From Silurus meridionalis (taxonomy: Eukaryota; Chordata; Actinopteri; Siluriformes; Siluridae), in the NCBI RefSeq assembly GCF_014805685.1, contig NC_060906.1, forward strand, positions 14,400,164 to 14,464,163: a DNA stretch of 64,000 bases, given 5' to 3'. Under the pieces are notes generated by a model. That model saw only the letters and a list, made by a program, of their open reading frames with translations, was not told the origin of the DNA and did no database searches. How positions within the stretch are numbered: position 1 is the stretch's first letter; each line of letters starts with the position of its first letter. Positions 12,901 through 23,140 of the stretch are shown here, piece after piece. The position numbers were made by a program, and so were the translations under genes.

Positions 12901-15331
12901 GTTTTTGCAGGAATAGGATATGATAGGATATGATCCCATGAGAGCTGCAGTTTTGGAGATGCTCTGACCCAGTCGTCTAGACGTCACAATTTGTCCCTTT
13001 TCAAATTTGTGCAAGCTTAACATTTTTCCTGTTTCTAACACATCAACTTTGAGAACAAAATGTGCACTTGCTACCTAATATATCCCACCTACTAACAGGT
13101 GCCATGATGAAGAGATAATCAGTGTTATTCACTTCACCATTCATAATGTTATAATGTCATAATGTTATGTCTGGTTGGTGAAATCTAGCAGCAGTCAAAA
13201 TGCCAAAAACAAGTTTGAGACACATTGTCGTGTATATTTGTTTTGTAAACCATTGATACTAGGATGCACCGAATATTCGGCCACCGAAAAGATCACCACT
13301 TTGATCACTGAAAAACACGGCCGAAACAGTTTGTTGTGATGACGCAAACAGAAACCGCTGCCTGCACGTGCTTGTCTAAAGCAACATGTCTGCGTTGTGG
13401 ACGTATTTCAGTATATCTGAGAAAGACCCAAGGATAGCGATTTGCAAACATGTAATGCCGAAATTTCAAGAGGGGGTGCGTCTGCAAACACTTTCTTCAC
13501 GTCGGGTTTAATTTATCACCTGAAATCCAAACATCCCGATCGCTATGCTGAATATGAGAGGAACACGGCACAGAAAAGCGAAACCCCTCCGAGCACGCGC
13601 ACTCCATCTGTGGCGGACGTTTTTGAAAAGGCAAGAAAGTTTCCCAGTGATGGTGTCAAGGCGCTTTCCTGACCTGGCAAAGTTGGCACGCAAGTTGACA
13701 GCGAGAGACTGTTCAGTGCAGCAGCCCATGTTCTCGATAAGAAGTGGAACAGACTTCACTGTGATAAAGCAGAGAAGCTACCCTTTATCAAGAAAAATCT
13801 GTCACTTTACCTCAAGAAGTAGAATGGGCGTGTCTAGTTTTTAAATATGTATTATCCACTTTGCACATCTGCAATTCTTGGTGCATTTGTTGTTGTTAAA
13901 GTTCTACAGTTAACATATGGGCTATGACAGTCTTTGTTTTGATACACTATTATGTTGTAAGTATATTGATGAGTGCATTTAAGTTAAAAATTTAAGTTTG
14001 AATTTTAATTTATTTTATCCTGTGCATTATTGCAATGTGCTATAATTAAATATTTTCATAATTTGTAATTGATTTATTCTTATTAATTTATGCAATTGAA
14101 ATGCCTTGATTTTAGTAAGGTTAGTACACAGTCATAGCCATAAATGCAATGGTAATAATAATTTCTTTCGGTGTTTCGGTTTTCGGTTTTCGGGCCTTGC
14201 TTTCCTCTTTTTCGGTTTCGGCCAAGAATTTTCATTTCGGTGCATCCCTAATTGATACCAAAACAGGGCTACTACAGAGCTAACATAAAGTAAATTTAGG
14301 CATATGTACAGTAAATCTAAATGCAATGCACAGTACTGAAGATGGACCAGTCATAGTTGTTTCTTTGTTAGTGTTTGCTTGCTTGCTATTTGGCAATCTT
14401 TTGAGGTACAGTTCTTCTTCTTCTTCTTCTTCTTCTTCTTCTTCTTCTTCTTCTTTTTCTTTTTCTTCTTCTTCTTCTTCTTTCGGCTGCTCCCATTAGG
14501 GGTCGCCACAGCGGATCATCCGTCTCCATACCCCCCTGTCCTCTACAGCTGCATCTTTCACACCAACTACCTACATGACTTTCCTCACCACACCCATAAA
14601 CCTCCTTATTGGGCGAAATAATTTTTGTCACTATTGCAGAGACAGCTGACATGAAAACCACTAAGTGTATTCTGTGTTTTGCATTGGTGAGTGTTGAGTG
14701 TAAAATAAATGTTTTATATTGTCTTTATTATTTTTTTAGGCTCAGGGTGAAAGCAGCGCCCTGCAGGACGGCTCTCTGGTTGACCTGTGTGGTGCAACAT
14801 TGCTGTGGCGCACAGCCGAAGGTCTCCTCAAAGCGCCCACTTTGCGTCACCTGGACGCGCTGCGTCTGGAGCTGAATGCAGCACGTCCGCAGTGCCCAGT
14901 GGGTCTAAGCACTCTGGCGTTCCCCAGCTACCCGTAGCCACAGCCTGGAGGAACGCCAGCCATGGGCTTACCTTACCTGTGGCCATGTGCACGGCCGACA
15001 TGACTGGGGCCAAAAGCCTGAGCACTGTCGCGAGCATGAGGGAGGTCCCAGCACAGGAGGCAGACGGGAGTGTCCGCTGTGCCGATCACTGGGGCCCTAT
15101 GTGCCTCTATGGCTGGGCTGTGAGCCTGCGTTCTATGTGGATGCAGGTGCTCCTACCCACGCGTTTGTGCCCTGCGGTCACGTGTGCTCAGAGAGGACGG
15201 CAAAGTACTGGGCGGAGACATCGTTGCCACACGGGACCCACGCCTTCCAGCCTATATGCCCGTTCTGCTCTACACCTTTGACGGGCACACCTGGCTTTAC
15301 CCGCCTCATCTTTCAAGGGCCTGTCGATTGA
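3923..15331 (+). CDS. peli2: Pellino E3 ubiquitin ligase 2 (peli2), six coding exons, two single-base frameshifts in this sequence
   Basis: Pellino proteins bind phosphorylated IRAKs through a cryptic FHA domain and add ubiquitin through a C-terminal RING-like domain, in Toll-like and IL-1 receptor signalling in the cytosol. Exons: 3923-3996, 9765-9894, 10054-10155, 11561-11755, 12682-12866, 14740-15331, all with GT-AG borders, giving about 425 residues (human PELI2 is 420). The N-terminus carries the family motif [11 protein letters not shown]. The FHA region includes [38 protein letters not shown] and STISRFACR. The C-terminus has the Cys/His pattern CGHVHG...CPLCR...CGHVCSE...CPFC and ends LIFQGPVD. 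Exon 5 is one base short and exon 6 has one base too many, so the reading frame is broken and then restored. The ends (MLSP..., QGPVD), KNPDG in exon 5 and the neighbours favour peli2 over peli3 or peli1. Confidence 0.93.
4505..4585 (-). repeat. tRNA-derived SINE head, minus strand
   Basis: On the minus strand a diverged A-box region (GTGGTGACTCAGTAATC) is followed by a B-box-like GTTCAAATCCC. The layout matches the copy at 54.8 kb (gctgggat[ct]tgaac...actgag[ct]accac read on the plus strand), so the two probably belong to one family. Confidence 0.55.
4645..4800 (+). repeat. tRNA-like SINE remnant, plus strand
   Basis: A B-box-like GTTCAAATCCCTG near 4709 lies about 45 bases downstream of a weak A-box region. 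It sits right beside the minus-strand SINE at 4505-4585, suggesting nested or tandem SINE insertions. The A box is weak, so the call is tentative. Confidence 0.4.
6615..7235. repeat. Diverged repeat pair in peli2 intron 1
   Basis: Two segments (about 6617-6790 and 7090-7230) share ttccaagagtgc[at]gatat and a later cagtgtgtg/cagtctgtgtg plus gcaacc/gcagcc block, so they look like two ends or two copies of one element. The element type is not determined. Confidence 0.3.
8426..8460. repeat. (GT)n microsatellite
   Basis: An interrupted run of GT dinucleotides in peli2 intron 1. The apparent His/Thr- or Val/Cys-rich peptides across it are artefacts of the repeat. Confidence 0.95.
9765..9894 (+). 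CDS. peli2: peli2 coding exon 2
   Basis: It encodes 43 residues starting [20 protein letters not shown] and containing [12 protein letters not shown], the first strands of the FHA wing. The acceptor is ctccag|g and the donor aag|gtgtgt; the phase joins correctly to exons 1 and 3. Confidence 0.95.
10054..10155 (+). CDS. peli2: peli2 coding exon 3
   Basis: It encodes 34 residues, including [19 protein letters not shown] and DDDTDMFQ. These are family-conserved FHA-domain strands. Phase 0 at both ends. Confidence 0.95.
10814..10940 (+). repeat. tRNA-derived SINE, plus strand
   Basis: The segment has an A box (GGTAGCTTAGTGGTTAA) and a B-box-like run (AGTTCAAACACC) spaced as in a tRNA, then a non-tRNA tail. 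It is the best preserved SINE head in the window. Confidence 0.65.
11010..11490. repeat. Dispersed fish repeat, unclassified
   Basis: The block around 11385-11480 (ggtaccacctgcctgatggcag ... ctgtgtgctgggtgactggg) resembles a repeat I recognise as widespread in fish genomes. The borders and class are uncertain. Confidence 0.4.
11561..11755 (+). CDS. peli2: peli2 coding exon 4
   Basis: It encodes 65 residues: [16 protein letters not shown], a variable acidic loop ([12 protein letters not shown]), then [20 protein letters not shown] and [13 protein letters not shown]. The phase is 0 at both ends (ctctag|att ... ggg|gtaggt). Every residue conserved in the family is present. Confidence 0.95.
11756..12681 (+). 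other. peli2: peli2 intron 4
   Basis: Unremarkable AT-rich intron with a poly-T run near 12.2 kb. I see nothing else in it. Confidence 0.6.
12682..12866 (+). CDS. peli2: peli2 coding exon 5, one base short
   Basis: The exon has 185 bases where 186 are needed. From the intron-imposed phase it reads EKATSGRTQ and goes astray, but one frame over it reads [20 protein letters not shown] and on through [23 protein letters not shown] sequence (here [10 protein letters not shown]). The family has EKAAKWK here. The missing base lies in 12683-12690, most simply in the A5 run. No alternative GT-AG choice that I can see repairs it. Confidence 0.9.
13260..14250 (+). mobile_element. hAT transposon, internally deleted, with intact ends and 8-bp target duplication
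   Basis: The element starts TAGGATGCACCGAA and ends TTCGGTGCATCCCTA, a terminal inverted repeat (the left end lacks one G). It is flanked by a perfect 8-base duplication ATTGATAC (13252-13259 and 14251-14258), the hAT signature. Inside are a BED zinc-finger remnant around 13442-13600 (C..C ... [17 protein letters not shown]) and the hAT C-terminal dimerisation stretch around 13700-13823 ([12 protein letters not shown], then KNLSLYLKK and a stop). The catalytic middle is missing, so it cannot move by itself. Confidence 0.92.
13442..13823 (+). pseudogene. hAT (ZBED-like) transposase remnant: BED finger fused to hAT C-terminal tail
   Basis: The first part encodes a BED-type zinc-finger segment ([11 protein letters not shown]...[16 protein letters not shown]). 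The frame then changes and the last about 40 codons encode [20 protein letters not shown] and ...LYLKK-stop, typical of the transposase C-terminus. About 400 or more residues containing the catalytic DDE residues are absent. The remnant is inert at the protein level. Confidence 0.85.
14405..14640 (-). mobile_element. LINE (RTE-like) 3' end with (GAA)n tail, minus strand
   Basis: On the minus strand the sequence reads ...ggaggtttatgggtgtggtgaggaaag...tatggagacggatgatccgctgtggcgacccctaatgggagcagccgaa and then (GAA)n. Sibling copies lie at 22955-23135 and 57960-58140 on the plus strand. The shared open phrase (RRRFMDVVREDMQ...GVWRQMIRC in the best copy) is the extreme C-terminus of a non-LTR retrotransposon ORF2. 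Assignment to the RTE clade is my recollection and was not tested. Confidence 0.6.
14412..14483. repeat. (TTC)n microsatellite, LINE tail
   Basis: A trinucleotide run joined directly to the LINE 3' end. Peptides rich in Phe or Arg predicted across it are artefacts. Confidence 0.95.
14740..15331 (+). CDS. peli2: peli2 coding exon 6 (RING-like domain), one extra base
   Basis: The exon opens [20 protein letters not shown] and continues [10 protein letters not shown]...[16 protein letters not shown], then meets TAG after three more codons. One frame over it resumes [17 protein letters not shown] and runs to [12 protein letters not shown] at 15331. Dropping one base between about 14925 and 14940 restores the protein. 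The RING-like Cys/His pairs (CGHVHG, CPLCR, CGHVCSE, CPFC) are all present and the length fits the family. Confidence 0.92.
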
Positions 15332-16496
15332 CAAGTAGCCACAGGGGGTAGAAAAAATGATAGGAGTGCTTTCTCGGGAGTGTGTTCATACTGTAGATAC
15401 ACATGCTGAAATCACATGCAAATCTACCGTAGCTTTCTTAGTATATGCACACACCAATCTCAGTATGTGTATTTTGCATTTGAATGCAGCCCTGAGTAAG
15501 CCTGGTAAACAACATTTTTAATCTTGCTAGTAATATCACCAATATTTTCTTCACGGATTCAGTCAGGCACTGACCCAGCAGTGAGCCAGATCAGCATGCC
15601 TAATGAGTTACAGAAGCAGTTCATGTGCGACGATATTTGAAAGATATGGGTTATTGATCGAAGGAAACAGAAATGCTTGAAGCTAGTGTGATCCATACTT
15701 GCTATATTAAGAACTATGACAAAACAGAAAAATCGTCAGCTTACTGAAAAAGAGGCTCTTCTGGGTTTAGCAAGAGCTTATTTACCAACTTGCTCATTTG
15801 TGTTATCAACCAGTGCCAGACAGAATCTATGGAACTAACACAAATTGTAAAGTACCAAGTACCTCTTCAGTTGAAAGGATACCCACCTATTGCATACCGA
15901 TTACTGGGCCTCTGGATGCTTGTAATAAGTTGTTGGAAAGTTAGATTGCATCTCTTTGATGTTTTAGTTATTAGGATCTCAGGACAGGAAATTGGCATCT
16001 GCTGTGGGAACCTGTGACCTATTGAAAGTTTACATCAAGCCTTTAATAGAGTGAGTAAATGTCCATGCTATTGATGGACTTCTACCTCCATCTATGGCCA
16101 CTTGCACTGCTTCCTTAGTGCATTATATATTTGCGTTCACTGCACTCAACACTTAAAAGGACACATCTACATACAAGATCCATCTTAAGCAATAAGCATT
16201 CCTAGAATTAATATAAAGCTCAAAGGAGAGATGCAACGGCTCAATCGTGTACTACCCGATTCTAGCTAATGTGTGGTTAAAACTCGGATTAGTGGTTGAA
16301 GGGCTTTATCAAGTCATGAGAAATGTAGCCCTGGTTTATTTTCTAGATTGTTTTTTGTATTGTTCTGTTTTAGCATTAAACAACAGTTGAAGTTGTAGCT
16401 GCAGTATACACAGTAGTAGTTTAAAAAAAAAGTTCAGATGTAATATTTTTGTACATGGTTGTGTTACTAAACTTTGGCCCAAGGCCAGTTTTTTTT

Positions 16497-16500
<4 letters not shown>

Positions 16501-16554
<54 letters not shown>
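16501..16554. repeat. (TA)n microsatellite
   Basis: Pure TA run, 27 units. Confidence 0.97.
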
Positions 16555-16557
<3 letters not shown>

Positions 16558-17267
16558 TTCCACGTATATGTATAAATATATTATTTTCATGTGCAAATAT
16601 GATTTAAACTCCGGAGAGCCCACAGCAGAATAGTATGCCTCACTGTGCACACTCCAAAATGTCATAGGAAACCCTCAATATAGTAAACAGTATGATGAAT
16701 GTACTATTCTAGGGCCTAGATAATGACTCTGCTGTTCTTGGTGCTATCATTAAATTTTTAAATGCTTCATATATATATATATATTTTTATCTAAACATCA
16801 CACACTCCTTGAAAGTAATTTAATTGTTTTGGTAACTTGATGTCGTAATCACCCACTAAATCACTCCTACACATGCAGGCTTTGCACTATGCATGTCTAC
16901 AATAAGCTTTTCACAAGAGGAAGCTTTTAAATTGCAAATATACAGTGTTAAGACCGATGTGCTCTACTTTACCTCACATGCAAGATAAGAGACCTCAACT
17001 GAACATATTTTTATATTAACAGGAAGAACTAACATGAGTAATTTCACTTTTCTTGCTTGTCATGACTATTTCATACAACTGAATTAAATCTTCTCATTTC
17101 TTTCTTCCCTAGGGGCATGTTTGTCCTATTTTAATGCATTGTGTCAATAACCACTAATACTCCTGAGTGATGTCCAGCTCTACTGTACTCATTTCCTTTT
17201 TAAAGAGTTGATGCATTTCTTAACTTTGACACTCCTGGAGTGTCGAGACCAGGTTCATGTCCTCGTT

Positions 17268-17271
<4 letters not shown>

Positions 17272-17333
<62 letters not shown>
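17272..17333. repeat. (TA)n microsatellite
   Basis: Pure TA run of about 30 units, followed by an imperfect TACACATAC continuation. Confidence 0.97.
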
Positions 17334-17339
<6 letters not shown>

Positions 17340-19868
17340 CAAATATGTGTTTGCATATATACGCACTATACAAACACGCGCGATATACACGTAGATATTA
17401 TTCAGTGTCTTCCCAGTGTCTCAGAAATGCCGTTCTGCTCCCATTCTTAACCTGCAAAGGGAACTTGTTCCTTCTGCAAGCTAATAACGGGTGATCTCAG
17501 GTTTACACAAGTCAAAGTTTACACTTGTCCCAGTGTCTCTATACACTCAGTTGCCAGAGCGCCATTAGCAGGGTTAGAGATGTGTGTGCCTGTGTATGCT
17601 AATATAAATTCAGTATCCGGTATATCTGAAAACAGGGTCTTACCTCAGAGAACAGAAAATCTGGGGCATATTCAAGATGCATGAAATGCTTTATTAGTCT
17701 ACTGCACTGTCCACGTTACAGTTCTCTGTTGTATCTTCAGTCATCTTGAACATGTTTGCCTTGCTTGAAACACAGCATATACAGGTTGCTCTGAGAGGAT
17801 AAGCCCTTAAATAGATAATACCTATCCAAAATGCTATTTTGATGTCATTTATTCCTATTAATAAATGACAACGAACGAATAATATCAATGTAACCCCAGC
17901 TGTATAGGATTCCAAATTTATCACTGATACAGTCTTAGATTGAGAAATTCCTAAACGTGTCCCTCATGAAAGACTGCAATCAGTGATGTTGCAGAAGTGA
18001 TCAGTTTGAGTATGTTCAGTATTGTGTCCCAGCTGATTAATGTGAAAACGGCCGCACCTTGTGTTTGACCTCTGTAAAAGCTCGCTTACAGACTAGTGGT
18101 CATGCCCTATGACCTTTCCACTGTCACATAACACTGAGCAAGCCTTAAATACAGCTACACACCATACAGTGAACACAGATACACAATTACGCTTGAACCC
18201 AAGGTGCACTGACAATCGCAAAGTCAAAACCTTAATAAAATGTATGTTTTCAAAACAAATGGTTTTTCTTTACTAGTTGTGTTTTCTGTTTTGGTTGAAG
18301 CACGCTAATGTTTTTGACAATTTTGGCCAGTAGGTGGCACCATTGCCTTTTTTTCTTCTTTGCATTTCTTTGATCAAAGAAAAAGAAAACTGAACGTATT
18401 TCCTGAGTAAACCGTTAAATATTAAGACACTAAATAAAATTAAAACCACCCTGAAACACAATAAAAAAAATGTTCACACTGAAGTATATGTGGTATTTTC
18501 AGAGCTTGTGATTTGGTGCTGTATTTTAGTTATTTCCAGCTGTCTATTGTGCTGGCAACACAGAGGGACAAAGCTAAAGTAGTTATGATATGTCATAAGA
18601 GAAAAAAACCCATTTCAGCTATGTCAAATGTGATTGATAATAAGTATAATTATATCCTCCTAAATAACAGAAAAGCAAGATTCACACTTTTTTCCAGTGC
18701 CACTGAGTATCTAAAGTAGAAAGCAGTGAAATCACCTAAAGCTGGACCCCCAAGTTCCAAATGGCGATGCAGCTACAGTATATGAATTTGCCACAGACTA
18801 GGCTTTAAAAACCAAATGGTGTTTTGAATGGGATCATTGCTATTATTAGGTAATTAAAAACTTTAAAATCCTGTAAGTGTTTGAGGGAATATGCAGATAA
18901 GTAGTTGAGTACATGGTGGGTAATGCAGAAAACTATAGTGAAAGGGGGGAAGAACAGGTTCACTTGTCAAATTTTTTTTTAACTTATTTATAGAATTGCA
19001 TACATGTATAAAGTGTTTGTATATAGCACAGTCAATAGTCATTTTGCAGTATAATATCTCAAAAGTGCACCTTTGTCCTATTAGCCCACATATGTGTGTG
19101 CTGTGTATGTGCTGTGTTTTAGATATTAATTATTACACTGTTCCACAAGTCCTGGGGGGGCAGTTGCTTGGTGAAGAGAGATGCGTCCTCAATGGGGGGG
19201 ATTTGTGTGTCCTTATCAAGTCTCATTACTGTCAACACAGTCTTGCTGATCAGTTCTTGTTCTTTAGGCACCTCATTCACTAATTCATTATTTAACAACT
19301 AATAAGGGTTAATTAACATGGGCAAAAAGGAGGTTAATTAACTCATGGCAACTCCCCAATCAACCTGTTAACATCATTTTGGTACAGTGCAAAAAACCTG
19401 GAGGAGAGCCACGTGGACATGGAGAAAACTCTGTGTTTAGAATGAGGACCCTTGGGCTTTCTGCTGCACCACCAACCTGCCCCTACATGGGTACATTAAT
19501 ATCTAATTGAACCACTGCCATTTAGCTGACACCATGTTGATGTGGTTTAAAAGACGTCACCTTAAATTCATTCGAATGTTAATCCTGCTGCAGCATAGAT
19601 TACTACATTTACATTACATTTTTACATCATAGAGAGAGCAGAATATGTTCAGAATATTTTCTTTTACTATGTTTACTTACTGACCAACATTATCTTATCA
19701 TGCAATATTGAAAACAAAGCCCTGGAATGAGATAATATTACACAGGCCTCCAAAATAATCAGTTTATAGTCTATTCTGGACTTGAACGGCTTTCTGTCTG
19801 CCCAGTACCTCCCTCAGGACCCATGGTGTAATGCAGTGCTAATGAACCCTAATCTTATTTCCTTTTGT

Positions 19869-19918
19869 TGGTGCTGGTGCTGGAGCTGGTGCTGGTGCTG
19901 GTGCTGGTACTGGTGGGG
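19869..19918. repeat. (TGGTGC)n short tandem repeat
   Basis: About eight imperfect hexamer units (tggtgc, tggagc, tggtac). No reading frame around it looks coding. Confidence 0.85.
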
Positions 19919-20014
19919 TTCCTTCTACATGCCTGTGAACTAGAGTTTTATAGCATAGTGTAGTATAGTGCAGTATTAAATGGTCCCCTTTTTTTCTGTT
20001 TTTGTTTTTGTTTG

Positions 20015-20110
20015 TTTAGATTTACATTTATTTGCACTCTTATTCAAAGCAACTTACAGCTGAGGAAGGACACAACTCAAGGGCCCTCCTTCAAGCTCAC
20101 CATCTAAATG
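20015..20110 (-). repeat. LINE/SINE 3'-tail fragment
   Basis: tttacatttatttgcactcttattcaaagcaacttacagctga is a degraded form of the common fish retroposon tail seen in full, on the opposite strand, at 62180-62222. Confidence 0.5.
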
Positions 20111-20929
20111 CCAACACAAAACCTGAAGCCATATTTACACTTTACATTTGTGTTTTGTATTTGTATTTCTAAACATTTCAGGTCACATGATCAATAGCCT
20201 TATTTTTAAAACATACAATGTGATGGACACAATGTTTGCATTGTGGTTTTCTGTGTCCTTTTTTGTTGTTGTTGTCTCTCTGCTGTTTACATTTGTCAAG
20301 GATGATTGATTTTGCAAGAGTGTGAAGAACAACTCCTGGGTAGAGGACACATTGCAGAAAAAAAGGCCCCAATGCAAATTCTCTGACAAAAAAAGGAAAA
20401 GAGGGAGAGTAGGGGGGTGGAGGAATGAAATAGCTGCTGTTTTGTTAGTCTATCACAAGCTACAACTTCTTGTGTTAAATGGTACAGTCAGAGGTGAAGT
20501 AAGTATTGAGAAATTAAACTTAAATACTCATAGTAAAATATAGATCAGTATTTTGCTCAATTAAAAAGGTATCCATCTTAAAATTGGACAGATTTTTTTT
20601 TGTGTTATAATTGGCTGAAATCGTATTTGTATATATGTTTCGTGATAAGTTTGTTATAAGCACACATTTGCTCTCTCTGAAAATCTAACATCTTGCTAAG
20701 CACAAAAAATAAAAGAAGGATACAGGAATCCAGTCAGAAGTAAAATATCTTGTATATATGGTATGGTCAGGGGTGCTCATGCTTAGCCCTGCAGAATCGC
20801 TATAATATTAACTACATCGTGCATAAGAAGGTCATAATGAGTACTTCATAGTTCATAGTACAAAATTAGTGCATTTTCTTGACAATATCATAAAAAGAAG
20901 TACAAAACCACAATGTTAATATGATTCAT

Positions 20930-22115
20930 ACACAGTATCTCACACCAGTGAGTTCACCCCTCATATTTCAGGAACCATTTTAGTATCTTTTCAAGGAACA
21001 ATGCTATAGAAATGAAACTTGGATATATTTTGTATAGCAGTACAGATTTACTGTCATCTGAAAATAATTAAACATACAGCCATTATTGTCAAAATAACTG
21101 GCAACAAACATGTGCACCCTAAGTGAACATGTCAAAATTGTGTCTAAAGTGTCAATATTTAGTGTGAACATTATTGTTAAATAGCACTAGCTTGATCCTC
21201 CTGGGTATGGAATTCACCAGAGCTGCACAGGTTGTTGCTGGGATCCTCGTCCACTACTCAATAATGACATCACGGAGCTGCTGGATGTTAGACACATTGT
21301 GCTTCTCCACCTTACGCTTGAGGATGTCCAACAGGTGCTCAATATGGTTTAGATATGGAGACATACTTGGCCACCATCACCTTCACCTTCAGCTTCTTTA
21401 GCAAGGCACTTGTCATCTTGGCGGAGTGTTTGGGGTTTAATTTAAGTATGTTGGAAAACTGCAATTCTGCCCAGTTTCTGAAAGGAGGGCATCATGTTCT
21501 GCTTCAGAATGTCAGTGTACATATTAAAATCCACGTTTCCTTTAATGGACCGCAGTCTCCCAGGCCCAGCAGCACTCATGATGCACCACCATGCTTGACT
21601 GTAGGCAAGACATAATTTTCTTAATTCTCCTCACCAGGGTTTGGCTACACATGCTGGACACCACCTGAACCAAACAAGTTTATTTTACAGGACATGGTTC
21701 CAGTAATTCATTCTGTTAGTGGGCTTTCTTGTGAGGCAGCTTCAGAAGAAGCTTCCTTCTGGGATGGTGGCCATGCAACCCAACTTGTTGCAGTGGGTGG
21801 CGTATGGTTTGAGCATTTTTGCAACATAATTTAACTGCTCTATTACAAGAGACACAAATTTGTATGGTCCTGTCAAGCAGACAAAAACATGAACATGACA
21901 AAGAGGACATGTGGCTTTGCATAGTTACACGACGTACAGCTGTTATCACTTAAGTCGTACTCACTATTGTTACCAGTTATTTTGACAATAATGGCTGTAT
22001 GTTGAGTTATTTTCAGAGGACAGTAAATCTTTACTTATATACAAGCTGCACATTCAATACTCTAAAATGTATCCAAGTTTCATTTCTATTGTATTGCTCC
22101 TTGAGAAGATCTACT
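20930..22115 (-). mobile_element. Tc1-like DNA transposon, decayed, with long inverted repeats
   Basis: The left end starts near tacacagtatctcac. A stretch of roughly 120 bases (about 20993-21115) reappears inverted at about 21970-22105: both share atagaaatgaaacttggata, tttactgtc.tctgaaaata and cagccattattgtcaaaata. Long inverted repeats are usual for Tc1-like elements of fish. Between them the minus strand holds transposase fragments. The outermost part of the right end does not match, so that end is diverged or truncated. Confidence 0.8.
21170..21640 (-). pseudogene. Tc1-like transposase remnant
   Basis: Read on the minus strand, fragments in shifting frames match the Tc1 transposase C-terminal half: a KHGG[AS]-type segment, then a segment corresponding to the PxxHLLDxLKRKVE region (here broken by stops), then QQLRD- and PATTCAALVNSIPRR-like remains. 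Several stops and frame changes make it non-functional. The N-terminal helix-turn-helix part was not found. Confidence 0.75.
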
Positions 22116-22954
22116 ATCAATACTGTAATACCCTCAAGTACTGAAGTATGGTAATGAAGCACAATTGCTTAAGTATTTTCCACCCCTAGGTGTAATTCTA
22201 TTTCTTGCTTTATCTGTCCACTTAACTGAGCTAAATGACAATAGATGAGAGAGATTAGCAGAGCACCTATTTAGAGCATAACTGTGAAAGCAACATATAT
22301 ATACTTAATGCACCTTGATATAAGATGCCGATAATTGAACCAGTCCCATGCAACTGTAATGTAATAGGTATGAATTTGAGCAGTTAGTGTTTGGGTGTGG
22401 AAATGATTTGTGCTGGTGCCTGACAGAGTACAGGAGGAAAGATGTGGTGTTAGCCTTCTTCTGTCAAGATCTTTAGAATTCTTTGTAGTTAGATTGTATA
22501 GTTAGCAGCACTATTGCACTTTAACACTTCAGAGCAACAAGAAGAGAAAGAGATAAAAAGAGGACAGACGCAATACAAAAAGACAAGCAACATCAAATAT
22601 TTTCAAAATGATGACCTTTAAAGATGCATACTTCCAGTCTTTGAGAGTCGTGCACAGTCATGATTTTTGTTCACCTCAAAAAGTGAGAATAATGAATGTA
22701 CTAAGAGTTCAATGAAACTCCACTCTGTGTCAGCTTAATATTATTGACTTCAACTCTCAGCAAGAAAGAAGAGTGCCAAAGTTTACATGAGCTACATGAA
22801 AAAAATCACAACGTTATTAAAATAATAGTTGCATAAACAGATCAACAGATCAAATGCAAAATTAGGTGTTTGATGTTAAACTTTTCATATTTTTAAGATG
22901 TTGAGGTCATTTCGAGGTTTTTGTAGACTTATTGATATTTTATATCAGTAAGAC

Positions 22955-23140
22955 AATGCTGAGGATGGAGCCACAGAAGGAGGAAAAGAGGAAGACCAAG
23001 GAGGAGGTTTATGGATGTGGTTGAGGGAAGACATGCAGGTAGTTGGTTTGAAAGAGGCAGATGTAAAGGACAGGGGGGTATGGAGACCAATGATCCGCTG
23101 TGGCAAACCCTAATTGGAGAAGTTAAAAGAAGAAGAAGAT
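22955..23140 (+). mobile_element. LINE (RTE-like) 3' end, plus strand
   Basis: It begins near gctgaggatggagccacagaagg, runs through ggaggtttatggatgtgg and acatgcaggtagttgg to gatccgctgtggcaaaccctaattgg, then a short gaagaagaag tail. It is the sense-strand sibling of 14405-14640 and 57960-58140. Confidence 0.65.

Larger units (their letters stand above)
12867..14739 (+). other. peli2: peli2 intron 5 (1.9 kb) with hAT and LINE insertions
   Basis: More than half of this intron is transposon-derived: a 991-base hAT deletion derivative, and a LINE 3' end with its trinucleotide tail. Confidence 0.75.
15332..20929. other. Intergenic region downstream of peli2
   Basis: The 3' UTR of peli2 must lie at the start but its end is not clear. 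The rest has two long (TA)n tracts, a TGGTGC-type short repeat near 19.87 kb and fragments of fish retroposons (for example 19385-19480 and 20015-20110). No coding gene was recognised; tmem260, which lies between PELI2 and OTX2 in human, is not seen. Confidence 0.6.

Noticed and set aside
14379..14661. Phe- and Arg-rich proteins around 14.4 kb
   Set aside because: Products of a (TTC)n microsatellite.
3923..15331. Identity as peli3 ([10 protein letters not shown] and [11 protein letters not shown] resemble PELI3)
   Set aside because: The N-terminus, KNPDG, QGPVD end and the otx2-naa30-armh4-actr10 neighbours fit peli2 better; a fish duplicate of peli2 is possible.
15790..16017. 75-codon frame just downstream of peli2
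   Set aside because: It lies in the probable 3' UTR and shows no homology.
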